Positions 23,024 to 36,285 of a stretch of DNA of 64,000 nucleotides are shown one piece after another. This stretch comes from Owenia fusiformis (lineage: Eukaryota; Annelida; Polychaeta; Sabellida; Oweniidae). Each line of letters starts with the position of its first letter. The first letter of the stretch is position 1. The notes below the pieces were generated by a model. It saw only the letters and a list, made by a program, of their open reading frames with translations. It was not told where the DNA came from and did no database searches. A program made the position numbers and the translations under genes. The stretch lies in NCBI GenBank assembly GCA_903813345.2, contig CAIIXF020000002.1, positions 26,977,223-27,041,222 of the forward strand. The letters are read 5' to 3'.

Positions 23024-23231
23024 GTAGTACAATAACGTCATTTCGAAGGGCAATATACTGAAATATTGGATTGAGCGCCGAAGGCCCAAGGTCCAATATT
23101 TTTCTATATTGCTCGCAGAAATGACGTTACTACGAGTATTAACACCGTTAATGAGCAGAGCTGAAATAGCAAGAAAACCTTACGCGCTGAACGATATCTA
23201 ATTTCTTGGGGAAAATTGCCGATTGTAAAAT
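23024..23231. mobile_element. Dispersed repeat, family 3, copy 1 (split by later insertions)
   Basis: Starts with hairpin AACGTCATTTC / GAAATGACGTT, then a segment also found at 53738-53895. Its continuation reappears at about 23645-23760 after two inserted palindromes, and a fragment is at 23935-23990. Confidence 0.55.
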
Positions 23232-23500
23232 GCATTATCCTATACCAAGTAGAGTTTTAGGGAGATAAGTTGGTAATATATATCCCGTATCCTGATTTTG
23301 AGGTTTCCATATCCAGAACCTCCAAATCTCCCGCCATATCTCCCGCTTCGGTGCATATCTTCCCGCTTCCGGTGCATATCTTCCCGCTTCCGGTAATGCA
23401 ATAAAATGACTTTGCATATGAATGATTTGTTTATTTTCACACCTTGTACTATTGAAATGACCATATGCTCCTGAAAACTCTACTTGGTATAGGATAAAGC
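23232..23500. mobile_element. MITE, 269 bp, inserted in repeat family 3
   Basis: Inverted ends ATCCTATACCAAGTAGAG and CTCTACTTGGTATAGGAT. The interior has a 16-base TTCCCGCTTCCGGTGCAT-type motif repeated two to three times. Confidence 0.7.
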
Positions 23501-23517
23501 AGTTATGTACGGTCGAT

Positions 23518-23635
23518 TTGGATATTGGGTTTATCCCTCGTGAGATATGCACATCTACCATCAGTCCCTACGGTCCCTCAGGTAGATATGCATATCTCCC
23601 TCTGGATAAACCCAATATCCAAAACCTCCCAGTAC
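23518..23635. repeat. Hairpin palindrome, ~118 bp
   Basis: GGATATTGGGTTTATCC and GGATAAACCCAATATCC form the stem; a second part, GATATGCACATCTACC / GGTAGATATGCATATC, extends it. Confidence 0.7.
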
Positions 23636-23990
23636 ATAACCCTTATTTATTGACCGGCAATATGGCCCGCCACTATGACGTAACTGCTCATGTTGTAAAA
23701 TAAATGCCTTCTAAACTAGCACTCATAACCCTAGAATAGGACCGGTAAGGTGGTAATAATTGTTTTTCTTGTCTGTCTATCATATTAGAATTGATTTCAT
23801 GATTAATGTCAAATATATGACCTCAGATTTTATTCTGGCAATTGCTACGCGATTTCGGTCTTTTAACAATGAGTAGAATATAATTTTTGGTCATACATTG
23901 CGCCATAAATTATAAAATATCGGTCTTTATTCCTTAAATAAATGCCTTCTAAACTAGCACTTATACCCCTAGAACAGGCCTGGTAATACC

Positions 23991-24055
23991 GTGGTCACAG
24001 TGCTCCGATATTTACTACGATGCCCGGCCGATTGAGTATTTTTATTCAATTCAAT
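23991..24055. mobile_element. Hairpin MITE, family 2, half copy
   Basis: GTGGTCACAGTGCTCCGAT followed by CCCGGCCGATTGAGTATT; the second arm is missing. Confidence 0.5.
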
Positions 24056-24526
24056 ATGTATCTAAGCGCAAAACTAATCATTTATCCGCGTTTATGGTAT
24101 TTTGTGGTTCATGGTATTTCACAAACACAAAGTTGATCATCATTTTTTATTCATAGAATTTATTTTGACATTTCATATCTAAAACATAATATTGTAGTGG
24201 TTCTGGTTATCGAATTATGATATATAACTCGGTATAGGCTTAATATACTTATCTAGATGTAACCAAAATCTTTATAAATCATGTAAAAACTCCTACGTAT
24301 TTAGGAACCCTTATTTTAACAATTTGGATTAGTGTTCGTCTTCGAAAATAAGGACGTCAGCAAGGAAGTATTTTAAGCGATTTTTAAAAAGGCGATTATA
24401 TCCAAGAGGCCTAAATATTGCATATTAGAGCTATATAAATACTGATAAAATTGCTGAATTTTTTTTATATTTCTGACTAACTTTTCTACTGAACGTTGTT
24501 GAGTATTGTGCTGTGAGAATTACAAG

Positions 24527-24793
24527 AATGCACTCTAACAGGAAGGTGGTACTGGATGGAGCCTAAGATGGTTCGCTGTGGTTTAGACATGCACGAAAAT
24601 CTTTTCAAAAGAACCACTTCAAATGTGAACATTTTCATAATATAATACTAAGATACCTTGGCATCAAGGAAGTGCACTCTAACAGGAAGGTGGTACTGGA
24701 TGGAGACTAAGATGGTTCGCCGTGGTTTAGATCTGCACGAAAATCTTTTCAAAAGAACCACTTCAAATGTGAACAGTTTCATTCATAATTTTA
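24527..24793 (+). repeat. Tandem duplication, unit 144 bp, two copies
   Basis: CACTCTAACAGGAAGGTGG begins both units (24531 and 24675) and most of each unit is near identical, so the duplication is recent. ACTAAGATACCTTGGCATCA also recurs near 24648 and 24835. Confidence 0.8.
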
Positions 24794-24859
24794 TTTTGAA
24801 TCGATTTTGACAGTTGGGTAATACACACTGGTACTAAGATACCTTGGCATCACCTAACA

Positions 24860-26400
24860 TGGCTGCTGAACAGAATATATCAATGATATTCATCAAATTA
24901 GAAGCAGCGTCAAGTTCTATATACATGCAACCATAAGTTAATCAAAATAGGATGCAACAAAGGACATTAATGAAGGTTTTGGGGAGGACACTATATCTAT
25001 CCCTGGCATATATCATTGGTTCTGCTATTTCAAATAGGGAGAAAGTCAGTTGAAGATGAATCCAGACAGGAGTGACCAAAAGCTGTAACTTCCCATAGTC
25101 AGATTGATGCAATATACTTATTGAATGAATTCCTATCAGAAAAATTGCAGACATGACTAATTCATTTTATTCATAATGATTTAGAAATGACATTGATTTG
25201 TGACAAGTTTGTGCGCAAACAATTGACTGAGGAACAATTTTCATTTTGATGATTTTGAATTCGATGGTGTCAAATTATTCGAGAAAGATTTGTCTTTTGA
25301 AATCCAAAGTATGTTTTAGGGGAAAAATCAAAATTATGAAAGATATTGAACTTTTTGTAAGTGTAACATATTTTTTTAGACACACTGTATATTACTCAAC
25401 GATCCACACTAAAATAATTAGTTAGATATCTGAAAAAATAAAAAGTTACAGCATTTTTATCAGTACTTATTGAACGCCCTGTAAAACCTCTTCAGTTTGA
25501 TTATCGATGATTTTATTTGTGTCTTATCTGTGTCCGATATTTTTTAATTATTTTTTTTCTTCGACACCATCCTCATTATCTCAAAAGAACATTGGTTGAT
25601 TGAGTTTTAACGAGTTATATTATTTTACAGGCTATACGTATTAACATGTATAAGTTAGTCCAATTCGATCGAATAGGTAGGGTTCTTTGGCAGGAGTTTT
25701 TAGCAGAACCGAGGCCTGTTTGAAATTATGCAAATGTTGTCGGTAATGCATACAAGTTGAAGAGAAGATGGTGTGCACACATACATGTATTACTGTACTT
25801 TCAGGTGCAAGATGACGACGATAACTCTGGCGACAACGATGACTGATGGTGCTCATGATGATGACGACGTTAATACGATTTGTTGCTTGAGGTATATCTA
25901 AATATTGTGATTGTTTGTGTTGAAGTGATGTCTATACTCAAAACGATCTAATGATATTAGGATTATAATACGAAGTGTGAACTCAGAAACTAATTTTTGG
26001 AAATACGTTGTCCTTGAAGCAATCTTTTATCTCTGACAATTGACTCAGGCTAACTCGGATTCATTGCTCTTGTATGTATTTCAATATATTTATGAAAGTG
26101 AAACTTATCTTGAACGTTCACATTGGTTACATCCTAGAGAGTCCTGTATATCTTTCGATATATGTATCTCTAGGGTTTATAAAAATATTTGTCTTTTTCT
26201 ATGTACTCTTCGGTAAATGTATCAAAGTCGTATCAGGTTCAGGTTCAGGTTCAATATAACGAGTGTAACAATGGCGACAACGATGTTGATAGTGTTTATG
26301 ATGAGAAGATATTATTTGGGAAGAGGTATTGAATGTCATTTGTTCGTAGTAATAATTAGTCTTGAAAAGATGCTTTTATATCATGTAGGTAATTATAGCT
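24860..26400. other. Non-genic DNA with two acidic-coding look-alikes
   Basis: GGCGACAACGATG occurs near 25830 and 26270 in similar context, and each could encode an Asp/Asn-rich peptide. The first follows a plausible acceptor (TACTTTCAG) and soon hits a stop. No gene can be built. Confidence 0.3.
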
Positions 26401-26409
26401 TATAAAGCA

Positions 26410-27930
26410 CTGGAACATGTTTGGCACGACAATTGAGTGGAATTAACTAATGAAACATGAAGAGCAGCTAACAACTGTAGATAATAAATAATAAACTGAG
26501 TTTTGCATGACAATTGAACGGAGCTGACTTGTAAAAAATGAAGGTTAGGTTGAAAACATGTAGATAATAGGAAATAAACAGGGTTTGGCATGACAATCGT
26601 GTGGAATTAGCTTTTGAAACATGAAGAGGCGATTGACAACATGTAGAGAAAAAAATAAACAGAATTTGGCATGACAGTTGAGTGGAATTCGCTTTTGAAA
26701 CCTTAAGGGCGGTTGACAACTGTATCTTAATACGAAATAAACCGAGTTTGGCATGGCAATTGAGTGAAGCTTGCTTGTAAAAAGAAAGAAGAGATTGAAA
26801 ACATGAAGAGAATACGAAATAAACAGAGTTTGACATTACTGTTGGGTGGAATTAGCTTGTGAAACATGAAGAGGCGATTGACAACTTGTAGATAAATGAT
26901 GCTTGACAATTGAGTGGAATTAGCTTTTGAAACATGAAGAGGCGATTACCAACTTGTAGATAAATTATGTTTGACAATTGAGTGGAATTAGCTTGTGAAA
27001 CATGGAGAGGCGATTGACAACTTGTAGATAAATGAAATATAAAACGTTTCGCATGACAATTGAGTGGAATTCGCTTATGAAACTTGAGGGGCGGTTGACA
27101 ACTGTATCTTAAAACGAAATAAACCGAGTTTGGCATGACAATTGAGTGGAGCTAGCTAGTAAAAGATAAAGAAGAGATTGAAAATATGTAAATAATACGA
27201 AATGAACAGAGTTTGACATGACAATTGGCAGGAATTAGCTTGCGAAACATGAAGAGGCGATCGTCAACTTGTAGATAAATGAAATAAACAGAGTTTGGCA
27301 TGACAATTGAGTGGAATTAGCATATGAAAAATACGAAATAAAGTGAGTTCGGCATGACAATTGATTGTCGCTTATGAAACCCGAGGGGCGGTTGACAACT
27401 GTATCTTAAAATGAAGTAAACCGAGTTGGGCATGACAATTGAGTGGAGCTAGCTTGTAAAAAATAAAGAAGCGATTGAAAAAATGTAGATAATACGAAAT
27501 AAACAGATTTTGACATGACATTTGGCAGGAATTAGCTTGTGAAACACGAAGAGGCGATTGTCAACTTGTAGATAAATGAAATAAACAGAGTTTGGCATGA
27601 CAATTGAGTGGAATTAGCATATGAAAATTACGAAATAAACTGAGTTTGGCATGACAATTGAGTAGAGCTAGCTTGTAAAACATAAAGAAGCGATTGAAAA
27701 CATGTATATAATACCATGGGCTTTCAACTAGATGATAATACGAAATAAACAGAGTTTGGTATGACAATTGTTTGATTAGCCTTTGAAACAATGCGATAGA
27801 CAACTTGTAGATAAATGAAATAAACAGTGTTTGGCATGACAATATGAGTGGAATTAGCTTATGAAACATGAAGAGTGGTTAAACAATTACTGAAGATAAT
27901 ACGAAATAAACAGAGTTTGACATGACATTT
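26410..27930 (-). repeat. Minisatellite, about 17-18 units of ~85 bp
   Basis: Plus-strand unit: GTTTGGCATGACAATTGAG, TGGAATTAGCTT, GAAACATGAAGAGGCGATTG, ACAACTTGTAGATAA, ACGAAATAAACAGA. Units vary by indels. On the minus strand the units stay open over long runs (LNCHAKL, CLF, HVSKANS phrases), creating overlapping frames that share one repeated peptide; no start, signal or gene context supports a protein. Confidence 0.85.
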
Positions 27931-29759
27931 AAGTGGCTTGTTATTGAAAGAAAGAAAGAATAAGATTAACAACTGCCATGTGGCATGGCATTGCCTCAAA
28001 TAAGAGCGATGAAACCTATATTTTAGCAAAATAACAGAAACCGTACATTTCTTTTCTTGCTTCTATGTTTCAAGTTTCACTAATTCTGAACAAAGCCCAG
28101 ATGACACAAGAAAGCCCGGTTGAATTCACACAATTCTCTCGATCTACATGTACGACAAATCGATCAACTTTACTTTCATGCGGTGAAAACATTACTTTTC
28201 GATGCTTTAGACATATTTAATGTAATAAATAATGACAAACTAGATGAATTACTAGAACTAATTAACTAGTATGTTTGAATAAGCTTTAGCTCTTCCATTT
28301 CATCATGTGAAAAACCATAGGATTTGCAAGCTGTCTTTAAACATGTAGTTCCTGTTTCAAGCTTTATCTTTTCTTGCGATTTTGGATTTAATTGTTTCGA
28401 TTTATGGTACCCCGAGACGATAACAATATCAATAGAATGGGAATATTGGTCATGGATGTTTATATAAGTTATGGGAAATACAACAAGTAACTTGATTATA
28501 TATATTTCTTATATTTCAGATAGGATCGGGTCGAGATTCTGCATATAAAAAAGAATTATTTAATGGAGAGGCATACGTGTTGACATCTTTCTGTGATGAG
28601 CACGGGGATGAGCATGTTATGTGATGTTAGATATGGTATGATTGCACCGCATATTGCTACACTCCAACACAAAACTGTGTCAGTCACATCTTGTCAAAGG
28701 AAAATATTGCCTATCATATCTTACTATCTATCATATGTAAGACAAACCAAGAACTACTTTCTACAAGGAACGCCGTGTTGATATTCTGCATGATCTGGGT
28801 GAAGGTGAAACTCAACAACTCATACCATTCAACATACCACTAACTGGTATCAGTGTGGTAAACATAACAGTAACTTCTGTAATAGACTTTAAAATCAACA
28901 CCTTGAAAATTCCAATAGACTTATAATCAAACTGTATTCATATTTGTGATTTTTCTTTTTTCTATGAACTTTGCATGTAGGTCTCTTCAGACTAGTTCAA
29001 AAATTGAATTATGGGCTCTCATTCCCAGGTAGAGAACATGAACATGTAAACCCCTATTGAGATGACATATGTTTCTGATTGGTCAAAATCGAAAAACAAA
29101 ATGTCGTCCTCAAAACTTTGGAAATACGCTTCGAATAATATTTTTTGTTCATTTTTTGCATGTTGACCAATATCATAACTTTATATTTCACATCAACATA
29201 AATATAGATGTACATAATATGCCTACATGAATTTAACACCACATCAGGGTGTAGATATGCCATATTTTGTCTTCCATGGATAATGAATAAAAATCGTTTA
29301 TCAAAGTTTATCGAGAGTATATGATTTTGACCACTCCAACAAAAATTTTGATATGTCATTAACCTTATCATATTTATATTTATTATAATCATAAAAACAA
29401 TGCTCAATTGTGATTCTTCCAATGTATGAAGACTGTACGATCGCTTCGAAAAGAATTATCTCAAATAGTAACATTCGAGTAGAATGTGTGCATGTAGATG
29501 TGTAAAACTATGCATTAGGTTAGTGTTATAAATCTTTTACTTCTCATAGTAATCAAAAATAATTATCAGATTTTTACAGTGTTTTATATTGCATCATGGC
29601 ATTTACAGACACTCACAAAGTTACCATTGTACAAGTAGCTACGTTAGGCTACACAACGGGGCTTCACAGATGTACTTACGATGGTACTAAAAATAACGCA
29701 TATAGAATACGATAAAGCGCTGAATGTAGACTCAGTTGAGTTATTGTTCGGGGATAATC
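27931..29759. other. Non-genic AT-rich DNA
   Basis: A 122-codon minus-strand frame (29054-29422) has no recognisable domain and AT-driven composition. Nothing else stands out. Confidence 0.35.
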
Positions 29760-30278
29760 ATCACTGGTGATCCACTCGATTACGCTGGTTACCAAAACGA
29801 TTCGTCTCGTTTCGGTAACAAAATGTCTGAACATCGAAGGTACGATTTTTCTTTTTTCCTTATTTCACAGGTTGTAGGCAGAATTCCGACGACATTTTTA
29901 ACACAAACGTGTATCAGTATCATATGTTTAAGAAAATGTACATATTTGCGAACAAATAGTTCAGAAGACAACAGAATCGTCGATTTAATTTCTCACTTAA
30001 GTTACATAAACGGTTTTTTCGAAAAACAGTTCAGATCTGCACTTAAGTGAGGAATTAAATCGACGATTCTGTTGTCTTCTGAGCTATTTTTTCGCAAACA
30101 TGTACATTTTCTAAAACATATGATGCTGATACACGTTTGTGACAAAAAACGTCGTACGGATTCTGCCTACAACGCGTGAAATAAGGAAAAAGAAAAATCG
30201 TACCTTCGATGTCCGACATATTGTTACCAAAACGAACCGTTTCGGTAACCAGCGTAATCGAGCGGATCACCAGTGATC
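29760..30278. mobile_element. Palindromic MITE, family 1, copy 2 (full length)
   Basis: About 519 bp; ends read ATCACTGGTGATCC at left and GGATCACCAGTGAT at right, so the element is its own reverse complement along most of its length. Arms match copy 1 at 2475-2944. Open frames on both strands are mirror images of the same arm. Confidence 0.8.
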
Positions 30279-30618
30279 ATTGTACAACTAAAATTAATTG
30301 AATTCAATTTTTGAATTGTAACAAAATACAATAATAAATGTTAACATATAGAGTATGTTAAATAGCTAATGAGTCCTGATAAATCATGACATCTTATTTC
30401 TTCTCCAGTCCTAAAACTGTGTATCTGTGCCTTTGCTAATTTATATGTGGTTGAATACTGCCTATTATGTAATGGATTGACATTAAGGTAAATGATAACT
30501 ATCACACTTATTGACAGTTATAACACATCTCATCTGATGTGTTCAGATCACAGAATATGCCTAATAAAATCAAAGCAAGTTTCGGTTGAAACAGAAGGAT
30601 GTTTTCGAAATGTAATGA

Positions 30619-30778
30619 GTGGCTATTACACTAGGCCGTGTGGGCTCACCATTCGGAATATCCTGCTTTAAAACTATTCGATTAGTTAACCGTATGTCCA
30701 TGTCTAGCCCTGCCATCTGCAAAACGTATCCATACTGTAGCGAACGGTGAGCCCACGTGGTCTAACGTAACAGCTCCA
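30619..30778. repeat. Hairpin element, ~160 bp
   Basis: TGTGGGCTCACCATTCG and its inverse CGAACGGTGAGCCCACG form near-perfect arms, flanked by the inverted pair GGCTATTACACTAGGCC / GGTCTAACGTAACAGCTCC. Confidence 0.65.
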
Positions 30779-30970
30779 TAAAGTGTTGTAAGATTGAATT
30801 CAATAAAAAAGAAATTATATTGCATAAACGTGAATTTGCATTGTGTTTCTAGTCCTATACATGTATTCCATTAGAAAGTTTTAGAGAACGTCTTCTTTTA
30901 GACGGAATTCATAGACATATACAGTACCATTATACAAGAGATGAGCAGTCTGTAGATATTCGTTAATTGG

Positions 30971-31092
30971 TTATCCCACATTTGCTCCGATTCATTGCCC
31001 GGCGGCCGACAGATTAAATATTCTGGTCAAAACTGAATGCAATTGTCAACAGGATACTCAATCGGCCGGACGCCGGTGTGAAAGAAATGATG
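30971..31092. mobile_element. Hairpin MITE, family 2, copy 3
   Basis: ATTTGCTCCGATTCATTGCC on the left and ATACTCAATCGGCCGGACG on the right arm. It falls at the mirror position of copy 1 relative to the inverted-duplication centre, though both could be independent insertions. Confidence 0.6.
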
Positions 31093-32749
31093 GTCCCCCA
31101 GGGATTATGGTCCCCTTTCTTAACGGCCCTTATTGGCCCAGATTGCGTATAAGATAATGAGGGAAAGAGTTTAGGTCACAATATAAATCAATGGAGAGTA
31201 GTACCATAATTGATAGGACCTCCTACCCGTTTACACCAGGCATTAATGTTTATATCCATCCTTGTATAGATATGCCTTCGTTGTTAATATTGATTCACTA
31301 TTTTATAAATGCCTCGCATCTTATGAACTGTAGCTAGTTTTGAATAGATAAACCCCGGTAAGTTCGTAAAATGCTGCAATTTCAATTAGGGGCAATTCTT
31401 CATATATCTTTTGGACATAAGTTTCAGCCAGTCTAAGAGTTCCCTTTTCAATAATATGTATTATAATAGTCCCGCTTGGAATTTTAATCCTATTTCTGCA
31501 GCAACGCTAACTATACTTTATCTGTAAAATGCCTGTATTTCATATTTATATGATTGTTCCATTGTTTCAGATGGAATTATGATAACAATTTCCATTTGCT
31601 TGAAAAAGATTTATTAAATAAGAAATATTGCAGACCAAAACATTTTGATACATATTTATATGATGAAAATGTTTAACAAACATAAATGACCGTCAATAAA
31701 CTAGAAAAATAAAATAAATGAATAATCTAAGTAGTCCTGAATGGCTTATCACCACTTTCAAGTTATTTATTCCGTGGCACTGGATTTGTTAATTATACTT
31801 CGGATCGTAACTGATTATTTCGGTCATAACATGTCGAATGTCTTTAACTGGTAAATAGGGATATTACGACCTGCCCAGTTCATGTACAACTAACTTACCT
31901 TAAGTTAGTCGACAAGTGAAATGGTTCCAATAAGCGATGTTTCAAAAACATATGATTTTCTATCGTTTTACGTTTTGGCGAGTATAAACTAAAGAGGTTA
32001 CTTCGCTAGAGCTTTTGAGTTCTTCTATTAATTGGTAAAATAGTTGTTTTCTCTTCAAAGTACAGTCAATCGTATATTACATATGAATTGTAAAAAATAT
32101 ATACAATCAAAATCAAAACGTTAACGAACATGTATTCCAAGAACCCAATTTTCTTCAACTTATGATATTACAAGCATCACTATAATCTTACAATTGCCGA
32201 ACAGCACCCATCTGGACATCCTTTTCTTCATTTGATACATATTTTATAATGTAATTTACATTTTGATTGTGAAAATTCTCCCGGCGCAACGTCTGCCGGT
32301 GATCGGTTGGCAGTTGAAAAATACCGTAATCGGTAGGCACCCATAAGGTGAATCTGAACTTATGTGAGCAAAGCATAAACGATAAATTATGATCATAAAT
32401 CATGATACGCAGGTAAACCGAGAATGCGACATAAAGGTACGTTTTAATAAATCCGTAACCCAATATTTTGTAGCTCCCAGTGTGAATAACGTAATGCGTT
32501 AATTTCAGTCAAAATCAAATAATTCGATGGAACAGCATTTCCCTCTATAAACTTATCATCGGTTCAAAACTATAACATAAGGAGTCAAACCTCAGGAATT
32601 CCCGGGGATCTCAGCCCCCCTATACTTTAACATGGACAAATGGATGAATGGAGAAAAAAATATTTCTGATCAGTTAAACAAATATGTGTTCACATTATTT
32701 AAGACTTTAGATAATTAAGGACCTAGAAACAAAATATTTTGTTTCTATA
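31093..32749. other. Non-genic AT-rich DNA
   Basis: No supported exon, tandem array or element ends. Frame 32188-32463 (minus) has no recognisable family. Confidence 0.35.
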
Positions 32750-35700
32750 ATTATATGAAGGGCATTATATTTAACCACAAAGAAAGGGTTAAACCTGAAA
32801 AACGAGTTCATCGATTCGCCAAAAAGGTTGTAGAAAAATCCATTTTGATGATTCAGAAATAATATTTTAGAATATGAAAATTCACCTCATCTCCTAAATT
32901 GTGTTACAATTTTATATTGATCATCGAAATAATAAAAAACTTATACCCATCTAAAAAGCTCTCTCTATCGAGCCTCTTCCTTTAAATATAAAGGGCTATT
33001 TTAATAGACCTACATCGTGTCTCAATCCATTCTGCAAATATATACAAGCTGTCAAATACAGCTGAAATCATGAATTTAAGGTAAAATAGAACATGCTCAC
33101 CTTTCACTTGGTGATTTTTGGTGTAGGGGGGGGGGTGCGGGACTTATTTGGCACCCTTCTATGGAATGAATTATGATACATGCACGAGCGAACGTACAAT
33201 ACCACGAGTGAATATGAGGATATGTCAATCATTTTTTAATTATTAATAATCGAAGTTTCGTCTTGAGTCAATAAGAACAAAGCTCCATAACAGACGCTTT
33301 TGATTGTTAAAAGGCATAAACTACGTTTTGTGAAAAATTGGAAAAATTTTGATTGGTTACAAACATACTGTATTTATTTTGACATAACATGTACTTTCTA
33401 TGAGTATAGAATACAAATTACAATTTCATAAGATGATATACCACTAAGTATCACTTTTTGAAGCGTATTCATCTCAATATAATGATTCTATGAAAAGTTT
33501 AATTGTATATTATCTTGACTGCGTTGCTTAGAATATCAATGGAGGCTGTGTTGCGTTGTGTTGCGTCCACTATGAATGCGCAGTTTGAATCTAATTTTCT
33601 CCTCGTGAACACATTCTATTATCAAATCATTTTCACGAATTATACTCGGAGCCTCAACTAACCTTTAGATATCAGAAACGTGTTAAAACTCCTTTCAAAT
33701 GTATAGTAAATTAAATAATATGAACATATTTTACAGGTAAAATCAGAACTTTGCTACTGTTTTAGCTTGATCTGGACAACTGCTTATTTTCTTATCTACA
33801 GACCAACAGTAGATACAGAGTAATATTTTGGTCACCGATTAGACACTACGATAGCATTTAAAATACCTGGATTTCTCTATTTTGTCGGAAGAAGCAGAAG
33901 GCACTGCCGGATGTCCCTCCATTTTGGCGCTGGGCTGCGGTGTAAAGTTACGCGAGTCGCAGTCCGTGGCTTCGCCCTCGTTTTGCTTATCCCCCGTGAA
34001 TAGGATAGTTCTAGCTATTGCTGTTGTTTTGAAATGTTGACTTTTCTTGGGGAAAAATTGTTTCAATTCTGACAGAAGGCTTTAGCCAATATCATTCAAT
34101 TTATCAATATCCAAAAGCAGAGTTTCGAAATGCACTTTGTTTGTGCCTGTATTTTTATATTTTTTTTACGAGAATCAGAATCTTATTCTACAAAATGGGT
34201 GTTCATGGAAGTAGCACTAATTATTACACCATTGCTATTAATCGTATGATTTGATTGGCTAATTCAGTACCATGGGACTAAAAACACCATAGCGTATTTC
34301 ACAGTTCCCTGAATTATTGGCATATAAAATATGTATCCCTTATTGCCCTGCGTATTGCCCGCCTGGGGATTCTGACAACTGCACCTTCAATGATTTTTGC
34401 AATATGTATTGCCCACATCCCGTAGGTATTGCCCTCCATAGAATGAAATATTTGCTTAATATTTATTACTGTTTCGGGCTAAATATCAATTTTGTTATAA
34501 GCTGAGCAAAACGCCACCTTTAACATGCAGCTAATTCTCCCATCTAACCAACAGAGCCTCTTTTAACATATCAAAATTTAAAAATTGCCACTGATTCAAT
34601 TTATTCAATCAAATCTAAAATGGTAATACCTTTTTACTGCTTCCAACTTCCTTATATTTTATACCATAGGAGTAGGATGTTTGTCTCTTTCAATTGATGC
34701 TTTCACCAGAAACATGGATATCACTAATTTTGATTCATATTTAAAATGGTATGCATGAATAGACCTGTGTATTTTATACCAAGTAGAGACACTTCCCTAG
34801 AGAGTTCTAAATCTCTCTATGTAAACAGCCTAATTCCCCACATCCCTTGTTGACTTTGCTCCCATATTTCCTGTGAAGCTGTGGAACAGTTCTCTTGTTC
34901 TTCACAATATTCCATTTTACTGTAAGTCAATGAATAAGGCCAATTCATATCACTGGCTTCCCTAGGTCATTTAAATGCCTTGCAATTTTTAATCAGCAAT
35001 AAAGAATAATGGGTTAAATTATCAAATAATGAAAAAGTTGCAAATGATGAGATTTACTATATAGCTTTAAAATCTTGCTGAAGTATAGTTTAACTATAGG
35101 TTAACAGGCTAATTTCTCATTGACATAATTTTAAAGAATCTTAAACATTGACTTATTGTTTCAGTGGTCCTTTTAAAGTTCATATATACACAATCTGAAC
35201 AACATCCAGTCTCAAACATAATCTGATTATCATCAAGTTACAAACACAATCTGAACATCATCAAATTCATTGCAAATGCAGGTTTACTTTAATCCAACAG
35301 AATGAATATGGTAAATCAATAGACTAAGTGAAATATGTCAAGTCAATGGTAAACACTAGTATCTAGCCAAACTAGCACAAGTGCTGCCATCTACCTACTA
35401 GTATCAATCCATCTATCCATATACATAGCATCTAATGAGGTCACTACTTCAAGTAAAGCTTTTCCCCTGTCTATGGTAAAAAATAAATGAAACAGAAAAG
35501 TTAGTTTGACACCATTGGTGATGCCCACCTTCTATGGTATAGGGATAAAAGGAAGGTTCATGATGATAACACTTACATAAAATATCTTAAGTATCTAATA
35601 ATGATAATGAACATATTACAATGTTACACAATGTTAGTAGATGATAATTAAATGTCAATTGTTGTTAGTGTAATATGTATTTTTCGCTTAATGCTGCAAC

Positions 35701-36285
35701 AATTACGCAAGTACCAAAAAGTGCCACGCCCACTTTTCCCTAAAAGTAGTTGTGTGTGACTATATTTGATAAATATTATTGATTTATTGGAGCATTATAT
35801 CAACTTTTTAGTGCTTTAGTGTGAATATATACATATTTATACAACTTTTGACAAAGTGGTAGCCACAAATTCCTAACAAATTTGCAAATATTTCACTTTG
35901 AGAGCGAAGGGACATATTTGGGAGGAGGTCAAATTGAGAAGATTTTGAGATATAAATACTGTTTCCATGGTAACCATATAAGTTAGAGATTGGAAATTTC
36001 TGGCACTGACTAACCATGGTATGCCCTGCCTACTAAAAAACTATGAATGTATGACATGCATTAGTATTCTTTTTATTAGGTGGTATTAAAGTACCCCCAA
36101 GGTTTTCTTGGGGTGGGGGTATAAATTGGCCTGAGGGACGTCTGCCACCCCTACATGAAGTCCAACTACCCAGAAAGTGCCCGGCATAATCATACAGACT
36201 GTTTGAAATATGTTGGAATATGTGACCTTCCATGAAAAGTCAGAAGTTACAATTATCAGAGTAGTCCACAGTCTAGACATTTCAT
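32750..36285. repeat. Right arm of the diverged inverted duplication
   Basis: Reverse-complement partner of 15450-18800. The best-kept block is 35520-36285 and carries GGTGGCAGACG and GGTTACCATGG type sequences in inverse. The stretch 33974-35500 holds only weak matches and no gene. Confidence 0.65.

Noticed and set aside
26400-27869. Overlapping minus-strand frames of 60-122 codons
   Set aside because: All lie in the 85-bp minisatellite and repeat the same phrase in shifting frames; no start, signal or splice support.
29054-29422. 122-codon minus-strand frame
   Set aside because: Ile/Met/Asn/Lys-rich composition expected from AT-rich DNA, and no recognisable motif.
15450-36285. Large virus-like DNA element bounded by the inverted arms
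   Set aside because: The interior has no long frames for polymerase, integrase or capsid proteins; only repeats were seen.
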